DNA of 64,000 nt from contig CAUJIM010000024.1 of the NCBI GenBank assembly GCA_963205335.1, forward strand, positions 1 through 64,000, in the 5' to 3' direction. Made by a program: the position numbers and the translations under genes. The notes below the pieces were generated by a model. It was not told where the DNA came from and did not search any database. It was given only the letters and a program-made list of their open reading frames with translations. Origin of the DNA: Pseudomonadota bacterium. GTDB lineage: Bacteria; Pseudomonadota; Gammaproteobacteria; Burkholderiales; Burkholderiaceae_C. Positions within the stretch are counted from its first letter, which is position 1, and every line of letters starts with the position of its first letter. Positions 1 to 8,232 of this stretch are shown piece after piece.

Positions 1-162
1 AAGCGAAACGTGCGAAAAACGAGGACAGCGTGGTGATACCGACAAGCCCATAGCCGAGCTATGGGCGCCGTTGGGAGCACCGCGATGGACCGTTTTCTCG
101 CGCGTTGCAGCCGGCGCAGCTTCTGCCGCCCAGGCTCCTAGGGGCGGCGCGCGCGGGCCCGG
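1..162. other. Left-edge region with no assignable gene; short perfect hairpin
   Basis: This stretch lies beyond the 3' end of aroK. It holds a 9-base-pair inverted repeat at 46-54 and 58-66 (arms GCCCATAGC and GCTATGGGC, loop CGA) with no following T run, so it is not a classic terminator. A plus-strand frame ending in TAG at 51-53 could be the last codons of a gene outside the window, but it is too short to identify. On the minus strand I do not recognise the start of aroB, which often follows aroK. Confidence 0.4.
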
Positions 163-696
163 TCAGTCCGCCGCCGAAGCGGCCATCTCCAGCTGCATCT
201 GCACCATGTTGACCAGCAGGTTCACCGTCGGCCGGCGCGCCTCGATCACGTAGTGCGCCGTCTCGCGGTACAGCGGATCGCGCTCGCGGTAGAGCTCGCG
301 CAGGCGCTCCAACGGGTTGGCCACCTGCAGCAGCGGGCGCTTCTGGTCGTGGCGCAGGCGGCGAAAGATCTCGTCCGGCGAGGCGCGCAGGTAGAACACC
401 GGCGCGCAGGCGGCGCGCAGCAGCCGGCGGTTGCCTTCGGCCAGCACCGCGCCGCCGCCGGTGGACAGCACCATGTCGTCCGCCCCGCCCGCCAGTTCGG
501 CCAGCAGCGCGGCCTCGCGGTCGCGAAACGCCGCCTCGCCATGCTCCGCGAAATAGGCGCGGACGCTGGCGCCCAGCAGCCGCTCCAGGCGCTGGTCCAT
601 GTCCACGAACGGCAGGTTCAGGCGGCGTGCCAGGTGGCGCCCGACCGTCGATTTGCCGGAACCCGGCATGCCCACCAGAGTGCAGCGCGTTGGCAT
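163..696 (-). CDS. aroK: Shikimate kinase
   Basis: Phosphorylates the 3-hydroxyl of shikimate with ATP, the fifth step of chorismate synthesis, in the cytosol. The 177-residue product has the usual length. The Walker A loop GMPGSGKST is at residues 9-17. The shikimate-binding DMD (32-34), FRDRE (57-61) and GGG (80-82) follow, then the lid KRPLL (119-123). The ATG at 696 is chosen because the P-loop sits only nine residues in, as in AroK. The frame stays open further upstream, but that stretch is antisense to the next gene. It is divergent from the efflux gene at 772, leaving about 75 bases for both promoters. Confidence 0.95.
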   Translation of the reverse strand: MPTRCTLVGMPGSGKSTVGRHLARRLNLPFVDMDQRLERLLGASVRAYFAEHGEAAFRDREAALLAELAGGADDMVLSTGGGAVLAEGNRRLLRAACAPVFYLRASPDEIFRRLRHDQKRPLLQVANPLERLRELYRERDPLYRETAHYVIEARRPTVNLLVNMVQMQLEMAASAAD

Positions 697-771
697 CGAG
701 AAAGCTTTCGTCAAAGGCCGACCAGTGTACGGGCGCCGGCAGCACCAGGCCCGGTTTTCTATACTCGCCCG

Positions 772-1221
772 ATGTCCACACCACGCCACGCCACCGGCCT
801 GCAGGGGCCCTGGCGCCGGGTGATCTACGTCACCATCTACGAAATCATCGCCATCGTCGCCTCGGGCCTGCTGTTCGTCGCGATCGGCCAGCCGCCGGGC
901 GAGTCCGGCGCGATGGCGGTGGCCGCCTCGGCCATCGCGGTGGTCTGGAACGTCGGCTTCAACAGCGCGTTCGAATGGTGGGAGGCGCGCCAGACGGTCA
1001 AGGGCCGCTCGACGGCGCGCCGCGTGGCGCACGCGATCGGCTTCGAAGGGGGCCTGGCGCTGATCCTGATCCCGCTGATGGCCTGGTGGTTCGACGTCGG
1101 CCTGTGGGAGGCGCTGGTGATGGAGGCCGCGCTGGTGCTGTTCTTCCTCGTCTACACCTACGTCTTCAACTGGGTGTTCGACCATTGCTTCGGCCTGCCC
1201 GCATCGGCGCAGGCGGGCTGA
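772..1221 (+). CDS. PACE family multidrug/biocide efflux transporter
   Basis: A 149-residue inner-membrane protein made of two tandem bacterial-transmembrane-pair units, the layout of AceI-type proton-coupled exporters of chlorhexidine-like biocides and polyamines. Visible marks are the membrane-embedded Glu24 in the first helix (TIYEIIAIV), the WNVGFNSAFEW segment (59-69), the repeat of the first motif as RRVAHAIGFE (83-92), and the closing FNWVFDH. Four hydrophobic helices are evident. The ATG at 772 precedes the first amphipathic RRVIYVTIYE segment by 14 residues. The substrate is not predictable from sequence. Confidence 0.9.
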   Translation: MSTPRHATGLQGPWRRVIYVTIYEIIAIVASGLLFVAIGQPPGESGAMAVAASAIAVVWNVGFNSAFEWWEARQTVKGRSTARRVAHAIGFEGGLALILIPLMAWWFDVGLWEALVMEAALVLFFLVYTYVFNWVFDHCFGLPASAQAG

Positions 1222-1240
1222 ATGCGGAACAGGTATCAAA

Positions 1241-1283
1241 TAAGGCTCCAGCGCTTTCCCATCAAGCGCTGGCAGCTCTTCTT
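1241..1283 (-). repeat. Comamonadaceae-type palindromic repeat, copy A
   Basis: Perfect 9-base arms CCAGCGCTT (1248-1256) and AAGCGCTGG (1264-1272) around a 7-base loop, flanked by GGCT and CAGCTC as in the other copies. It lies between the efflux gene stop and the ribosome-binding site of the hydratase gene, so it becomes part of that gene's leader if transcription reads through. Confidence 0.8.
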
Positions 1284-1295
1284 TCAGGAGAACCC

Positions 1296-2078
1296 ATGTC
1301 CGATGCATCCCCGCTGATCCTCATGCGCGACGGCCCCGTCGCCACCCTGCGGTTCAACCGCCCCGAGGCGCTCAACGCCCTGGACGTACCCACCTCGCAG
1401 GCCCTGCTCGCGGCGCTGCGCGGCATTGCCGGCGACAAGGGCGTGCGCGCCGTCGTGCTCAAGGGCAGCGGCCGGGCCTTCATCGCCGGGGGCGACCTGG
1501 CGGCGATGCGCGCGGCCCCGCGCGAGACGGTGCGCACCCTGCTCGACGCACTGAACGAGGCGGTGCTGATCCTGCACGGCCTGGACGCCCCGGTGATTGC
1601 GCAGGTACACGGCGTGGCCGCGGGCGGCGGCCTGTCGCTGATGCTGGTCTGCGACTTCGTGCTGGCGGCGCAGAAGACGCGCTTCAACCTCGCCTACATC
1701 AAGCTCGGCACCAACTGCGACGTCGGCGCCTCCTGGTCGCTGCCGCGCCTCGTGGGGCTGCGCAAGGCGCTGGAGATCGCGCTGCTGAGCGACGATTTCG
1801 ACGCCGACGAGGCGCTGCGCCTGGGGCTGGTCAACCGCGTGCTGCCGGCCGACGAGCTGGAAGCCGCCACGCAGGCGCTGGCCAGCCGCCTGGCGGGCGG
1901 GCCGACCATCGCCTACGGCCACATGCGCCGCCTGATGCGCGCGGGCCTCGACCGCGACCTGCGCGCCGCGCTGCAGGCCGAGGCCGCATGCTTCGAGGCC
2001 TGCACGCAGACCGCCGACCTGCCCGAGGGCATCGCGGCCTTCCTCGAAAAGCGCGCCGCGCGGTTCCAGGGCCGGTGA
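1296..2078 (+). CDS. Enoyl-CoA hydratase/isomerase (crotonase) family protein
   Basis: A 260-residue crotonase-fold protein acting on acyl-CoA thioesters. The oxyanion-hole segments AFIAGGD (61-67) and [10 protein letters not shown] (106-115) are clear. The position of the first catalytic Glu of classical hydratases is not a Glu (NLAYIKLG, 131-138), while Asp142 in [10 protein letters not shown] falls where PaaG-type isomerases carry their catalytic Asp. Double-bond isomerisation is therefore as likely as hydration. AGGAG lies 5 bases before the ATG at 1296. The beta-ketothiolase gene follows 82 bases later on the same strand, which suggests joint use in acyl-CoA breakdown. Confidence 0.88.
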   Translation: MSDASPLILMRDGPVATLRFNRPEALNALDVPTSQALLAALRGIAGDKGVRAVVLKGSGRAFIAGGDLAAMRAAPRETVRTLLDALNEAVLILHGLDAPVIAQVHGVAAGGGLSLMLVCDFVLAAQKTRFNLAYIKLGTNCDVGASWSLPRLVGLRKALEIALLSDDFDADEALRLGLVNRVLPADELEAATQALASRLAGGPTIAYGHMRRLMRAGLDRDLRAALQAEAACFEACTQTADLPEGIAAFLEKRAARFQGR

Positions 2079-2160
2079 GGCCAGTCGCACGCGTGGCAGA
2101 TGCGCGGGGCGGGTTGAGCGAAACTACCCGGTTTGCAAACCTCCATCCAAAGGAAGCCCC

Positions 2161-3348
2161 ATGTCCACCCGTGATGTCTTCGTCGTCGGCACCGCCCGCA
2201 CCGCTATCGGCGGCTTTGGCGGCGCACTGAAAGACGTGCCCAACACGCAACTGGCCACCACCGTGGTCAAGACCGCGATGGAACGCGCCGGCATCGACCC
2301 CAAGGCCGTGGGCCACGTGGTGATGGGCAACGTGATCCCGACCGACGTGCGCGACGCCTACCTCTCGCGCGTCGCGGCGATCGACGCCGGCTGCCCGATC
2401 GAGACCCCGGCGTTCAACGTCAACCGCCTCTGCGGCTCGGGCCTGCAGGCCATCGTCTCGGCGGCGCAGGCGATCCAGCTGGGCGACTGCGACGCGGCCG
2501 TGGGCGCCGGCTCCGAATCCATGAGCCGCGGGCCGTTCTTCGACACCGCCGCCCGCTGGGGCACGCGCATGGGCGACGCCAAGCTCGTCGACTACATGAT
2601 CGGCATCCTGCACGACCCGTGGCAGAAGCTGCACATGGGCGTGACGGCCGAGAACGTGGCCGAGCGCTACAGGATCAGCCGCGAGATGCAGGACCAGCTC
2701 GCCGCCGAGAGCCACCGGCGCGCCGCCGCCGCCGTCGCGGCCGGCCACTTCAAGGCGCAGATCGTCCCGATCGAGATCAAGACGCGCAAGGGCACGGTGC
2801 TGTTCGACACCGACGAGCACGTGCGCGCCGACACCACCGTGCAGTCGCTCTCGGGCATGAAGCCGGTGTTCAAGAAGGAAGGCGGTACGGTGACCGCGGG
2901 CAACGCCTCGGGCATCAACGACGGCGCCGGCGCCGTGGTGCTGGTCGGCGGCGACCGCGTGCAGGCCCTGGGCGTCAAGCCCCTGGCGCGCCTCGTGGGC
3001 TACGCGCACGCCGGGGTCGATCCGGCCTACATGGGCATCGGCCCGGTGCCGGCCACGCAGATGGTCCTCAAGCGCACCGGCATCAAGCTCGCGGACATCG
3101 ACGTAATCGAAGCCAACGAAGCCTTCGCCGCGCAGGCCTGCGCCGTGATCCAGGAACTCGGCATGGACCCCGCCAGGGTCAACCCCAACGGCTCGGGCAT
3201 CTCGCTCGGCCACCCCGTGGGCGCCACCGGCGCGATCATCACCACCAAGGCCATCGCCGAGCTGCACCGCACCGGCGGGCGCTACGCGCTCGTGACCATG
3301 TGCATCGGCGGCGGCCAGGGCATCGCTGCGATCTTCGAGCGGGTGTAA
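2161..3348 (+). CDS. Acetyl-CoA C-acyltransferase (beta-ketothiolase)
   Basis: Thiolytically cleaves beta-ketoacyl-CoA, or condenses two acyl-CoAs in reverse; cytosolic. The 395-residue length is standard. The acyl-carrying cysteine is Cys91 (NRLCGSG), the active-site histidine His351 (GHPVGATG), and the second cysteine Cys381 (CIGGGQG). NEAFA also marks the family. AAAGGAAG lies just before the ATG at 2161. It belongs to the BktB/FadA/PhaA group; sequence alone does not settle chain-length preference. It probably works with the crotonase gene just upstream. Confidence 0.94.
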   Translation: MSTRDVFVVGTARTAIGGFGGALKDVPNTQLATTVVKTAMERAGIDPKAVGHVVMGNVIPTDVRDAYLSRVAAIDAGCPIETPAFNVNRLCGSGLQAIVSAAQAIQLGDCDAAVGAGSESMSRGPFFDTAARWGTRMGDAKLVDYMIGILHDPWQKLHMGVTAENVAERYRISREMQDQLAAESHRRAAAAVAAGHFKAQIVPIEIKTRKGTVLFDTDEHVRADTTVQSLSGMKPVFKKEGGTVTAGNASGINDGAGAVVLVGGDRVQALGVKPLARLVGYAHAGVDPAYMGIGPVPATQMVLKRTGIKLADIDVIEANEAFAAQACAVIQELGMDPARVNPNGSGISLGHPVGATGAIITTKAIAELHRTGGRYALVTMCIGGGQGIAAIFERV

Positions 3349-3672
3349 GCCCGAGGGCAGGGAAACCGATTACCGCGGCTCGGCCGGCGCTGCCGTACCG
3401 GGCTGTGGATAAACCATGGAGCAGCGCGGGACAACCGGCCGGTTATCCACAACCCGAGCCTGTCCCATGCAATTGTCCCCACGACCGGGACAGCGCAAGA
3501 GCCCCGCAAACACCCGGTTGTCAGACCGCCAAGTGCCTGCCAGCATGGCAAAAAACCGGGTTGTCCCAGAAACACGGGGAGCCCTATTGCTACTACCATC
3601 TTCAAATACTCTTTTGAGAATCAATCTGGCAATCGCGGCAACATTCCGCCAGGCTCTGCTACGCCAGGAAAC
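3349..3672. promoter_or_regulatory. 324-base gene-free region with two DnaA boxes and a repeated GGGACAACC-type motif
   Basis: Two perfect DnaA boxes face each other: TGTGGATAA at 3404-3412 and TTATCCACA at 3443-3451. Between and after them a second motif recurs in both orientations: GGGACAACC (3428-3436), TTGTCCCC (3473-3480), ACCCGGTTGTC (3512-3522) and ACCGGGTTGTCCC (3555-3567). A 12-base palindrome, AACCGGCCGGTT, is at 3433-3444. Roughly 3585-3635 is clearly richer in A and T than its surroundings and leads into the dioxygenase gene. This looks like a protein-binding regulatory region; its role is inference. Confidence 0.6.
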
Positions 3673-4617
3673 ATGCCCATGGTCATCGAAACCCCCTCCC
3701 AGATCACCGAAGCCGTGCTCGCCGAGGTGCAACGCACGCACGATCCCCGCCTGCGCACCCTGCTCGACTGCGCCGTGCGCCACCTGCATGCGTTCGTGCG
3801 CGAGAGCGGGCTGACCGAGGCCGAGTTCGGCCGCGTCTGCGCGCTGATCGCCGAGGCCGGCCGGCGCACCGACGCCTCGCACAACGAGGTGGTGCTGGCA
3901 GCGGGCTCGCTCGGCGTTTCGGCGCTGGTGTGCCTGCAGAACAACGGCGATGGGCAGCACCGCAGCACGGCCAACCTGATGGGCCCGTTCTGGCGCGAGG
4001 GCTCGCCGGCCATGCCGCAGGGCGGCTCGATCGTGCGTTCGCCGGTGCCGGGCGAGCCGGTGTTCGTCACCGTCTGGATCCGCGACCAGGCCGGCCGGCC
4101 GGTCGCCGACGCGGAGGTCCAGGTCTGGCAGGCTTCGGGCGAGGGCTACTACGAGAACCAGGACCGCGACCAGGCGGACATGAACCTGCGCGGCAGCTTC
4201 CGCTCGGATGCGCAGGGCTGCGTGCGCCTGCGCACCGTCAAGCCCTCTGGCTATCCGATACCGGTGGACGGCCCGGTCGGCGCGCTGATCCGCGCGCAGG
4301 GGCGGCACAACATGCGCCCGGCGCACATCCACTTCCTGATCCGCAAGCCGGGCTACAAGGCGCAGTTCTCGCAGCTCTACTCGGGGGACGACCCGCACCT
4401 GGAAACCGACGCGCAGTTCGGCGTGACGGCCGCGCTGGTCGGGCACTACGTCAGGCACGAGGGCGGCACGCCCCCCGCGCCCGACGTGCAGGGCGCCTGG
4501 TACACGCTGGAGCACGTGTTCACGATCGTGCCCGGCAGCGACGCGCTGCCCAAGCCGCCGATCACTGGCAAGACGGACGTGCCGCGCGCGCCGCTGGTGG
4601 TGCTCGAGCGGGGCTGA
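3673..4617 (+). CDS. Intradiol ring-cleavage dioxygenase (catechol/hydroxyquinol 1,2-dioxygenase type)
   Basis: Opens an aromatic catechol between its two hydroxyls using non-haem Fe(III). The 314-residue protein has the N-terminal helical dimerisation region of catechol 1,2-dioxygenases (about 1-100) and the beta-sandwich catalytic part. All four iron ligands are present: Tyr160 (EGYY), Tyr194 (SGYPIP), His218 and His220 (PAHIHF). AGGA lies just before the start. ATG codons at 3673 and 3679 are both possible. No other aromatic-pathway gene is adjacent, so it appears to be a stand-alone ring-cleavage gene; the substrate is uncertain. Confidence 0.92.
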   Translation: MPMVIETPSQITEAVLAEVQRTHDPRLRTLLDCAVRHLHAFVRESGLTEAEFGRVCALIAEAGRRTDASHNEVVLAAGSLGVSALVCLQNNGDGQHRSTANLMGPFWREGSPAMPQGGSIVRSPVPGEPVFVTVWIRDQAGRPVADAEVQVWQASGEGYYENQDRDQADMNLRGSFRSDAQGCVRLRTVKPSGYPIPVDGPVGALIRAQGRHNMRPAHIHFLIRKPGYKAQFSQLYSGDDPHLETDAQFGVTAALVGHYVRHEGGTPPAPDVQGAWYTLEHVFTIVPGSDALPKPPITGKTDVPRAPLVVLERG

Positions 4618-5871
4618 TCAGCGCAGCATCGCGTAGCCGACGGCGATGGCCGCCACCAGGCCGACGGCGTCGGCCAGCAGTGCGCAGGCCAGGGCGTGGC
4701 GCGTGTGCTTCACGCCGACGCTGCCGAAGTACACCGCGAGCACGTAGAAGGTGGTTTCCGTCGAGCCCTGGATGATGCTGGCGAGCCGCCCGGCGAAGGA
4801 ATCGACGCCGTGGGTCTGCAGCACGTCGATCATCAGCCCGCGCGCGCCGGCGCCCGAGAGCACCTTCATCAGGCCGACGGGCAGCGCGGGCAGGAAGCTG
4901 GTGTCCAGGCCCAGCGCGGCGACGCCCGTGCCCAGTGCCGCCATGGCGGCGTCCATGGCGCCCGAGGCGCGGAACGCGCCGATCGCGACCAGGATGGCGA
5001 CGAGGTAGGGCACGATCTGCACCGCTACGTCGAAGCCCGAGCGTGCGCCGTCGATGAAGGCGTCGTACACGTCGATGCGCCGCCACACGCCCGCCAGCAG
5101 GAACAGCGCGACGATGGCGAGGATGACCGCGGCGCCGGTGGTGCCCGCGATGCGCGCGGCCTGCTCGGCCGGCAGGCGGGCGAGCAGGGCCACCGCGCCC
5201 AGCAGCACGCCGGCTACGGCCAGCACCGGCAGCAGCAGGCGCGCGCGCCACAGCGGCAGGCGCTGCGCCACGGCCACCGCCAGCACGCCGGCGAGCAGGC
5301 CGATGAAGGTGGCGATGAGCGTGGGCAGGAAGATGTCGGCGGCGTTGAAGCCGCTGGTGAGGCCCTGCTGCAGCGCCACGCTCTGGCGGATCGCGATCAC
5401 CGAGGTGGGGATCAGCGTGAGCCCGGCGGTGTTCATCACGACGAACATGATCTGCGCGTCGCTCGCGCTGCCCGGCGCTTCGCGGTTGAGCGTCTGCAGC
5501 TCCTTCATCGCAGTCAGGCCCAGCGGCGTGGCGGCGTTGTCCAGCCCAAGCAGGTTGGCCGAGATGTTGAGCGTCATCGCGCCCTGCGCCGGGTGGCCCG
5601 CGGGCACTGCGGGGAACAGGCGCGCGAGCAGCGGCCGCGCCAGGCGCGCCAGCAGGTCCACCATCCCGGCCTTTTCACCGATGCGCATGAGGCCCAGCCA
5701 CAGCGCCATGATGCCGGCCAGGCCGAGCGAAATCTCGAAGCCCGAGCGCGCGCCGTCGAACATCGCCGCGAGCAGCTGCTGGAAGATCTCCGCGTCGCCC
5801 AGCGCCCAGCGCACGCAGGCGGCGATGAACGCGACGAGGAAGAAACCGACCCAGACCGCGTTCAGCGCCAT
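4618..5871 (-). CDS. SpmA-SpmB fusion, nucleoside-recognition (Gate) domain membrane protein
   Basis: A 417-residue polytopic inner-membrane protein. Its N-terminal half resembles Bacillus SpmA and its C-terminal half SpmB, each with a Gate domain marked by near-identical GARSGFEISL and GARSGFDVAV segments (about residues 40-50 and 275-285). LNISANLLGLDNAATPLG is a family hallmark. In non-sporulating proteobacteria the fused form is annotated as a possible transporter; its role is unknown. It starts 4 bases after the rdgC stop codon and is probably co-transcribed. It ends tail-to-tail against the dioxygenase gene. Confidence 0.85.
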   Translation of the reverse strand: MALNAVWVGFFLVAFIAACVRWALGDAEIFQQLLAAMFDGARSGFEISLGLAGIMALWLGLMRIGEKAGMVDLLARLARPLLARLFPAVPAGHPAQGAMTLNISANLLGLDNAATPLGLTAMKELQTLNREAPGSASDAQIMFVVMNTAGLTLIPTSVIAIRQSVALQQGLTSGFNAADIFLPTLIATFIGLLAGVLAVAVAQRLPLWRARLLLPVLAVAGVLLGAVALLARLPAEQAARIAGTTGAAVILAIVALFLLAGVWRRIDVYDAFIDGARSGFDVAVQIVPYLVAILVAIGAFRASGAMDAAMAALGTGVAALGLDTSFLPALPVGLMKVLSGAGARGLMIDVLQTHGVDSFAGRLASIIQGSTETTFYVLAVYFGSVGVKHTRHALACALLADAVGLVAAIAVGYAMLR

Positions 5872-5875
5872 GGCA

Positions 5876-6769
5876 TCACGTGCGGGCTTGCTCGCCGCCG
5901 AGCGCGGCGATCACGTCTGGCAGCATCTGGCGCAGCTCGCCGGTGGCGAGCGCCACGTCGGCGTCGAAGTCGCCGTCGCCGCGCTGGCGCTCCTGCTGCT
6001 CGGTCTCCAGCAGCGCGACGCGGCGCAGCTGCAGCCCCTCGGTGAGCACGAAGCTCACGCGGCCCTGCCAGGTCATGGCCAGGCGCGTGGGCAGCTTGCC
6101 CGCGCGGATGTGCTCGGGCACCTCGGCGATGTCCAGCGGGTGGCGCGCGTAGCGCACCACGGCCTTGTCGCCCTCGGCGGCCTTGAGCTCGCACTCGTTG
6201 TCGATGGAAAAGCCCGCGGGTGCTTCCTGCGCCAGCAGCCAGGCGCTCATCGCTGCCTGCGGGCTGGTGCGGGTGTCGAGCAGCGCGAGCGAGAGCCCCT
6301 GGAGCGCCTCGACCAGCGCGGTGGTGATCGCGTCGGCGCGCGTCTGGCTGCTGCTGGCAACGAGCAGCAGCCGCGCCTCGGGGTCGATCCAGACGTCGAC
6401 GCCGTGCTGCTGCGTGAAGGCCTGCGGCAGCAGGTCCAGGCGCGCCTCGTCCTTCAGGTCGCGCCGTTCCTTGCGTCCCGGGGTGCGGCCGCTTTGCTGC
6501 GTGATCTGCCGCACCTTTTCCTCGACGCGCCGGGCGACGACGGCCCCGGGCAGCACGCGCTTTTCGGTGCGAAAGCGCAGCACCCACTGCCCGCCCACGC
6601 TTTCGGCCAGCAGCCCGTGCTGCTCGCCGCGCGGCGCCACCCAGCCGCCGGACTGCTCCTGCGTGGCGCCGCATTCGACGAAGGGGCTGGCCTCGAGGGC
6701 CTGCTGCAGCAGCGAGAGATCGGGCTGCCAGGACGGCGCGATGCGATAGACGATGAGGTTCTTGAACAC
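5876..6769 (-). CDS. rdgC: Recombination-associated protein RdgC
   Basis: RdgC forms a ring on duplex DNA and limits RecA activity; it is nucleoid-associated and cytosolic. The predicted product is 297 residues, the normal size. The family begins with FKNLIVYRI, and here that sequence directly follows a GTG at 6767-6769. I take this GTG as the start rather than the in-frame ATG 47 codons upstream, because the intervening codons read through a dispersed repeat (copy B). No strong ribosome-binding site is visible. It leads the pair rdgC-spmAB. Confidence 0.92.
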   Translation of the reverse strand: MFKNLIVYRIAPSWQPDLSLLQQALEASPFVECGATQEQSGGWVAPRGEQHGLLAESVGGQWVLRFRTEKRVLPGAVVARRVEEKVRQITQQSGRTPGRKERRDLKDEARLDLLPQAFTQQHGVDVWIDPEARLLLVASSSQTRADAITTALVEALQGLSLALLDTRTSPQAAMSAWLLAQEAPAGFSIDNECELKAAEGDKAVVRYARHPLDIAEVPEHIRAGKLPTRLAMTWQGRVSFVLTEGLQLRRVALLETEQQERQRGDGDFDADVALATGELRQMLPDVIAALGGEQART

Positions 6770-6780
6770 GGGAAATAATC

Positions 6781-6829
6781 GAATTGATAGCTGCCAGCGC
6801 TTGCCAGACAAGCGCAAAAGGCTGATTTG
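6781..6829 (+). repeat. Comamonadaceae-type palindromic repeat, copy B
   Basis: Contains GATAGCTGCCAGCGCTTG and the arm CAAGCGC (GCGCTTG at 6797-6803, CAAGCGC at 6809-6815, 5-base loop). The distal arm has decayed compared with copies C and D. It sits in the leader of rdgC. Confidence 0.75.
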
Positions 6830-6960
6830 TTGTTGAATATTGCCGCACGGGATGCGGAAAATTTCCGCAACTTTACACACCTGCAGCACCGGCTCATCGC
6901 GGCGATACATGGCGCGTCGACACTGGCCCCATCGTCAACCTCCCGCGAAAGGAAGTCACC

Positions 6961-7491
6961 ATGAAAAACCGCAAGAGCACCTTGCTTGCCGCCGTTGCCG
7001 CCGCCCTGCTGGCCCTGGGCGGTGTGAGCGCCGGCGCCGCGCCCGCCGCCGGGACGGCCGCGGCGGCCGAATCGGGCGCCGCGCCGGCACCGCGCCACCA
7101 GCGCATGCACGGCAAGCACATGAACCAGGAACAGTGGCAGAAGAAACGCGCCGAGCGCGCCGAGGCGCTCCGGCAGAAGCTGCAGCTCACCGCCGCGCAG
7201 CAGCCGGCGTGGGACGCGTTCCAGCAGGCGATGCAGCCCAGCCGCCATGCGCGGCTCGATCGGGCCGACATGCGCAAGCTGACGACGCCGGAGCGGATCG
7301 ACCGCATGCGCGCCCTGCGCGAGCAGCGCGCAGCCGAGGCCGACCGCCGCGGCGACGCGGTCAAGACCTTCTATGCCGCGCTCACGCCCGAGCAGCAAAA
7401 GGTCTTCGACGACCAGCGCATGGGCCCCCGGCAGGGTCGCGACGGGCACCGCTTCGGGTATCCGGCCTGGGGCGCGCAGCCCGGGGCGTGA
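6961..7491 (+). CDS. Spy/CpxP-like periplasmic LTxxQ protein
   Basis: A 176-residue exported protein. Residues 1-27 form a typical signal peptide (KNRKS, hydrophobic stretch, cleavage near AGAAPA). The mature part is a charged helical protein with two LTxxQ-type motifs, LTAAQ and LTPEQ, diagnostic of the Spy/CpxP chaperone family. An AAAGGAAG ribosome-binding site precedes the ATG at 6961. Its likely role is an envelope-stress chaperone or metal-responsive periplasmic helper. No Cpx-like two-component system is nearby. Confidence 0.85.
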   Translation: MKNRKSTLLAAVAAALLALGGVSAGAAPAAGTAAAAESGAAPAPRHQRMHGKHMNQEQWQKKRAERAEALRQKLQLTAAQQPAWDAFQQAMQPSRHARLDRADMRKLTTPERIDRMRALREQRAAEADRRGDAVKTFYAALTPEQQKVFDDQRMGPRQGRDGHRFGYPAWGAQPGA

Positions 7492-7543
7492 TGCCGGATG
7501 GCGGGCGCGCGTGGCCATGCATCGTGGACTAGACTAGCGCGCA

Positions 7544-8116
7544 ATGGATAGCGCGTCGACCCGTCCGCAAATGCCCCTGCCACGTCTGTTCGCCTTTTTT
7601 CTCGTGCCTGCGCTGACCACCGCGGTGATGGCGCAGGAGCCGCCCGCCACCGCGTCGCTGTACGTGCAGGGGGGATCCGCCTCGGGTGACACCCGCACCG
7701 TCACCCTGGGCGCCACCCTGCCCTGGAGCCAGTGGCTGGTGCCGCTGGGCGGCGGCACGCTGACCGGCCATTGGGATGCCTACCTGAGCCGCTGGGCCTA
7801 CGACGGCCCGGACCGCGGCGACTTGCTGCTGCTGGGCCTGACCCCCACGCTGCGCTGGACGCCCGACGGCGGGCGCTCGGCGTGGTTCTTCGAGGGCGGC
7901 ATCGGCGCGACGCTGACCAGCCGCCTCTACCGCACGCAGCGCAAGGAGTTCAGCACGGCGTTCAATTTCGCGTCGCACATCGGCGTGGGGCTGCGCTGGG
8001 GCGCGCGCCGCGAGCAGGAGGTGGTGCTGCGCGTGCAGCACGTCTCCAACGCCGGTATCAAGGAGCCCAATCCGGGGCAGAACTTCGTGCAGCTGCGCTA
8101 CGCCGTGCACCTCTGA
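7544..8116 (+). CDS. PagL-type lipid A 3-O-deacylase family outer-membrane protein
   Basis: A 190-residue protein with a signal segment (about 11-30) and an eight-strand beta-barrel pattern ending in the aromatic-rich FVQLRYAVHL. PagL removes the 3-position acyl chain of lipid A in the outer membrane. The catalytic His166 and Ser168 are present in QHVSNAGIKEPNPG. The glutamate expected about 13-14 residues after the His reads Gln-Asn here (PNPGQNF), so activity is uncertain. It may share a transcript with the Spy-like gene 52 bases upstream. Confidence 0.8.
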   Translation: MDSASTRPQMPLPRLFAFFLVPALTTAVMAQEPPATASLYVQGGSASGDTRTVTLGATLPWSQWLVPLGGGTLTGHWDAYLSRWAYDGPDRGDLLLLGLTPTLRWTPDGGRSAWFFEGGIGATLTSRLYRTQRKEFSTAFNFASHIGVGLRWGARREQEVVLRVQHVSNAGIKEPNPGQNFVQLRYAVHL

Positions 8117-8117
8117 T

Positions 8118-8232
8118 ACGACTTCGCAATCAAAAGATAACGGCGTTGCTTCGCCTTGCCGTACTGCGTGTACTGTCTGCGGCTTCGCGCCTTGTTCTCT
8201 TGTTGATTGCAAACCCGTATGACGCGAAGTCA
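8118..8232. repeat. Imperfect inverted-repeat element between pagL-like and NlpC/P60 genes
   Basis: Outer arms GACTTCGC (8120-8127) with AATCAA (8128-8133), and TTGATT (8203-8208) with GCGAAGTC (8224-8231), pair except for a 15-base insertion on the right side. The interior is a palindrome-rich loop. It begins 2 bases after the pagL-like stop and covers the stop codon of the NlpC/P60 gene. It looks like a short non-coding dispersed element. Confidence 0.5.

Noticed and set aside
3349-3672. The DnaA-box region as the main chromosome origin
   Set aside because: Only two perfect boxes, no adjacent dnaA/dnaN or gidA-style origin layout; kept as a finding but not as oriC.
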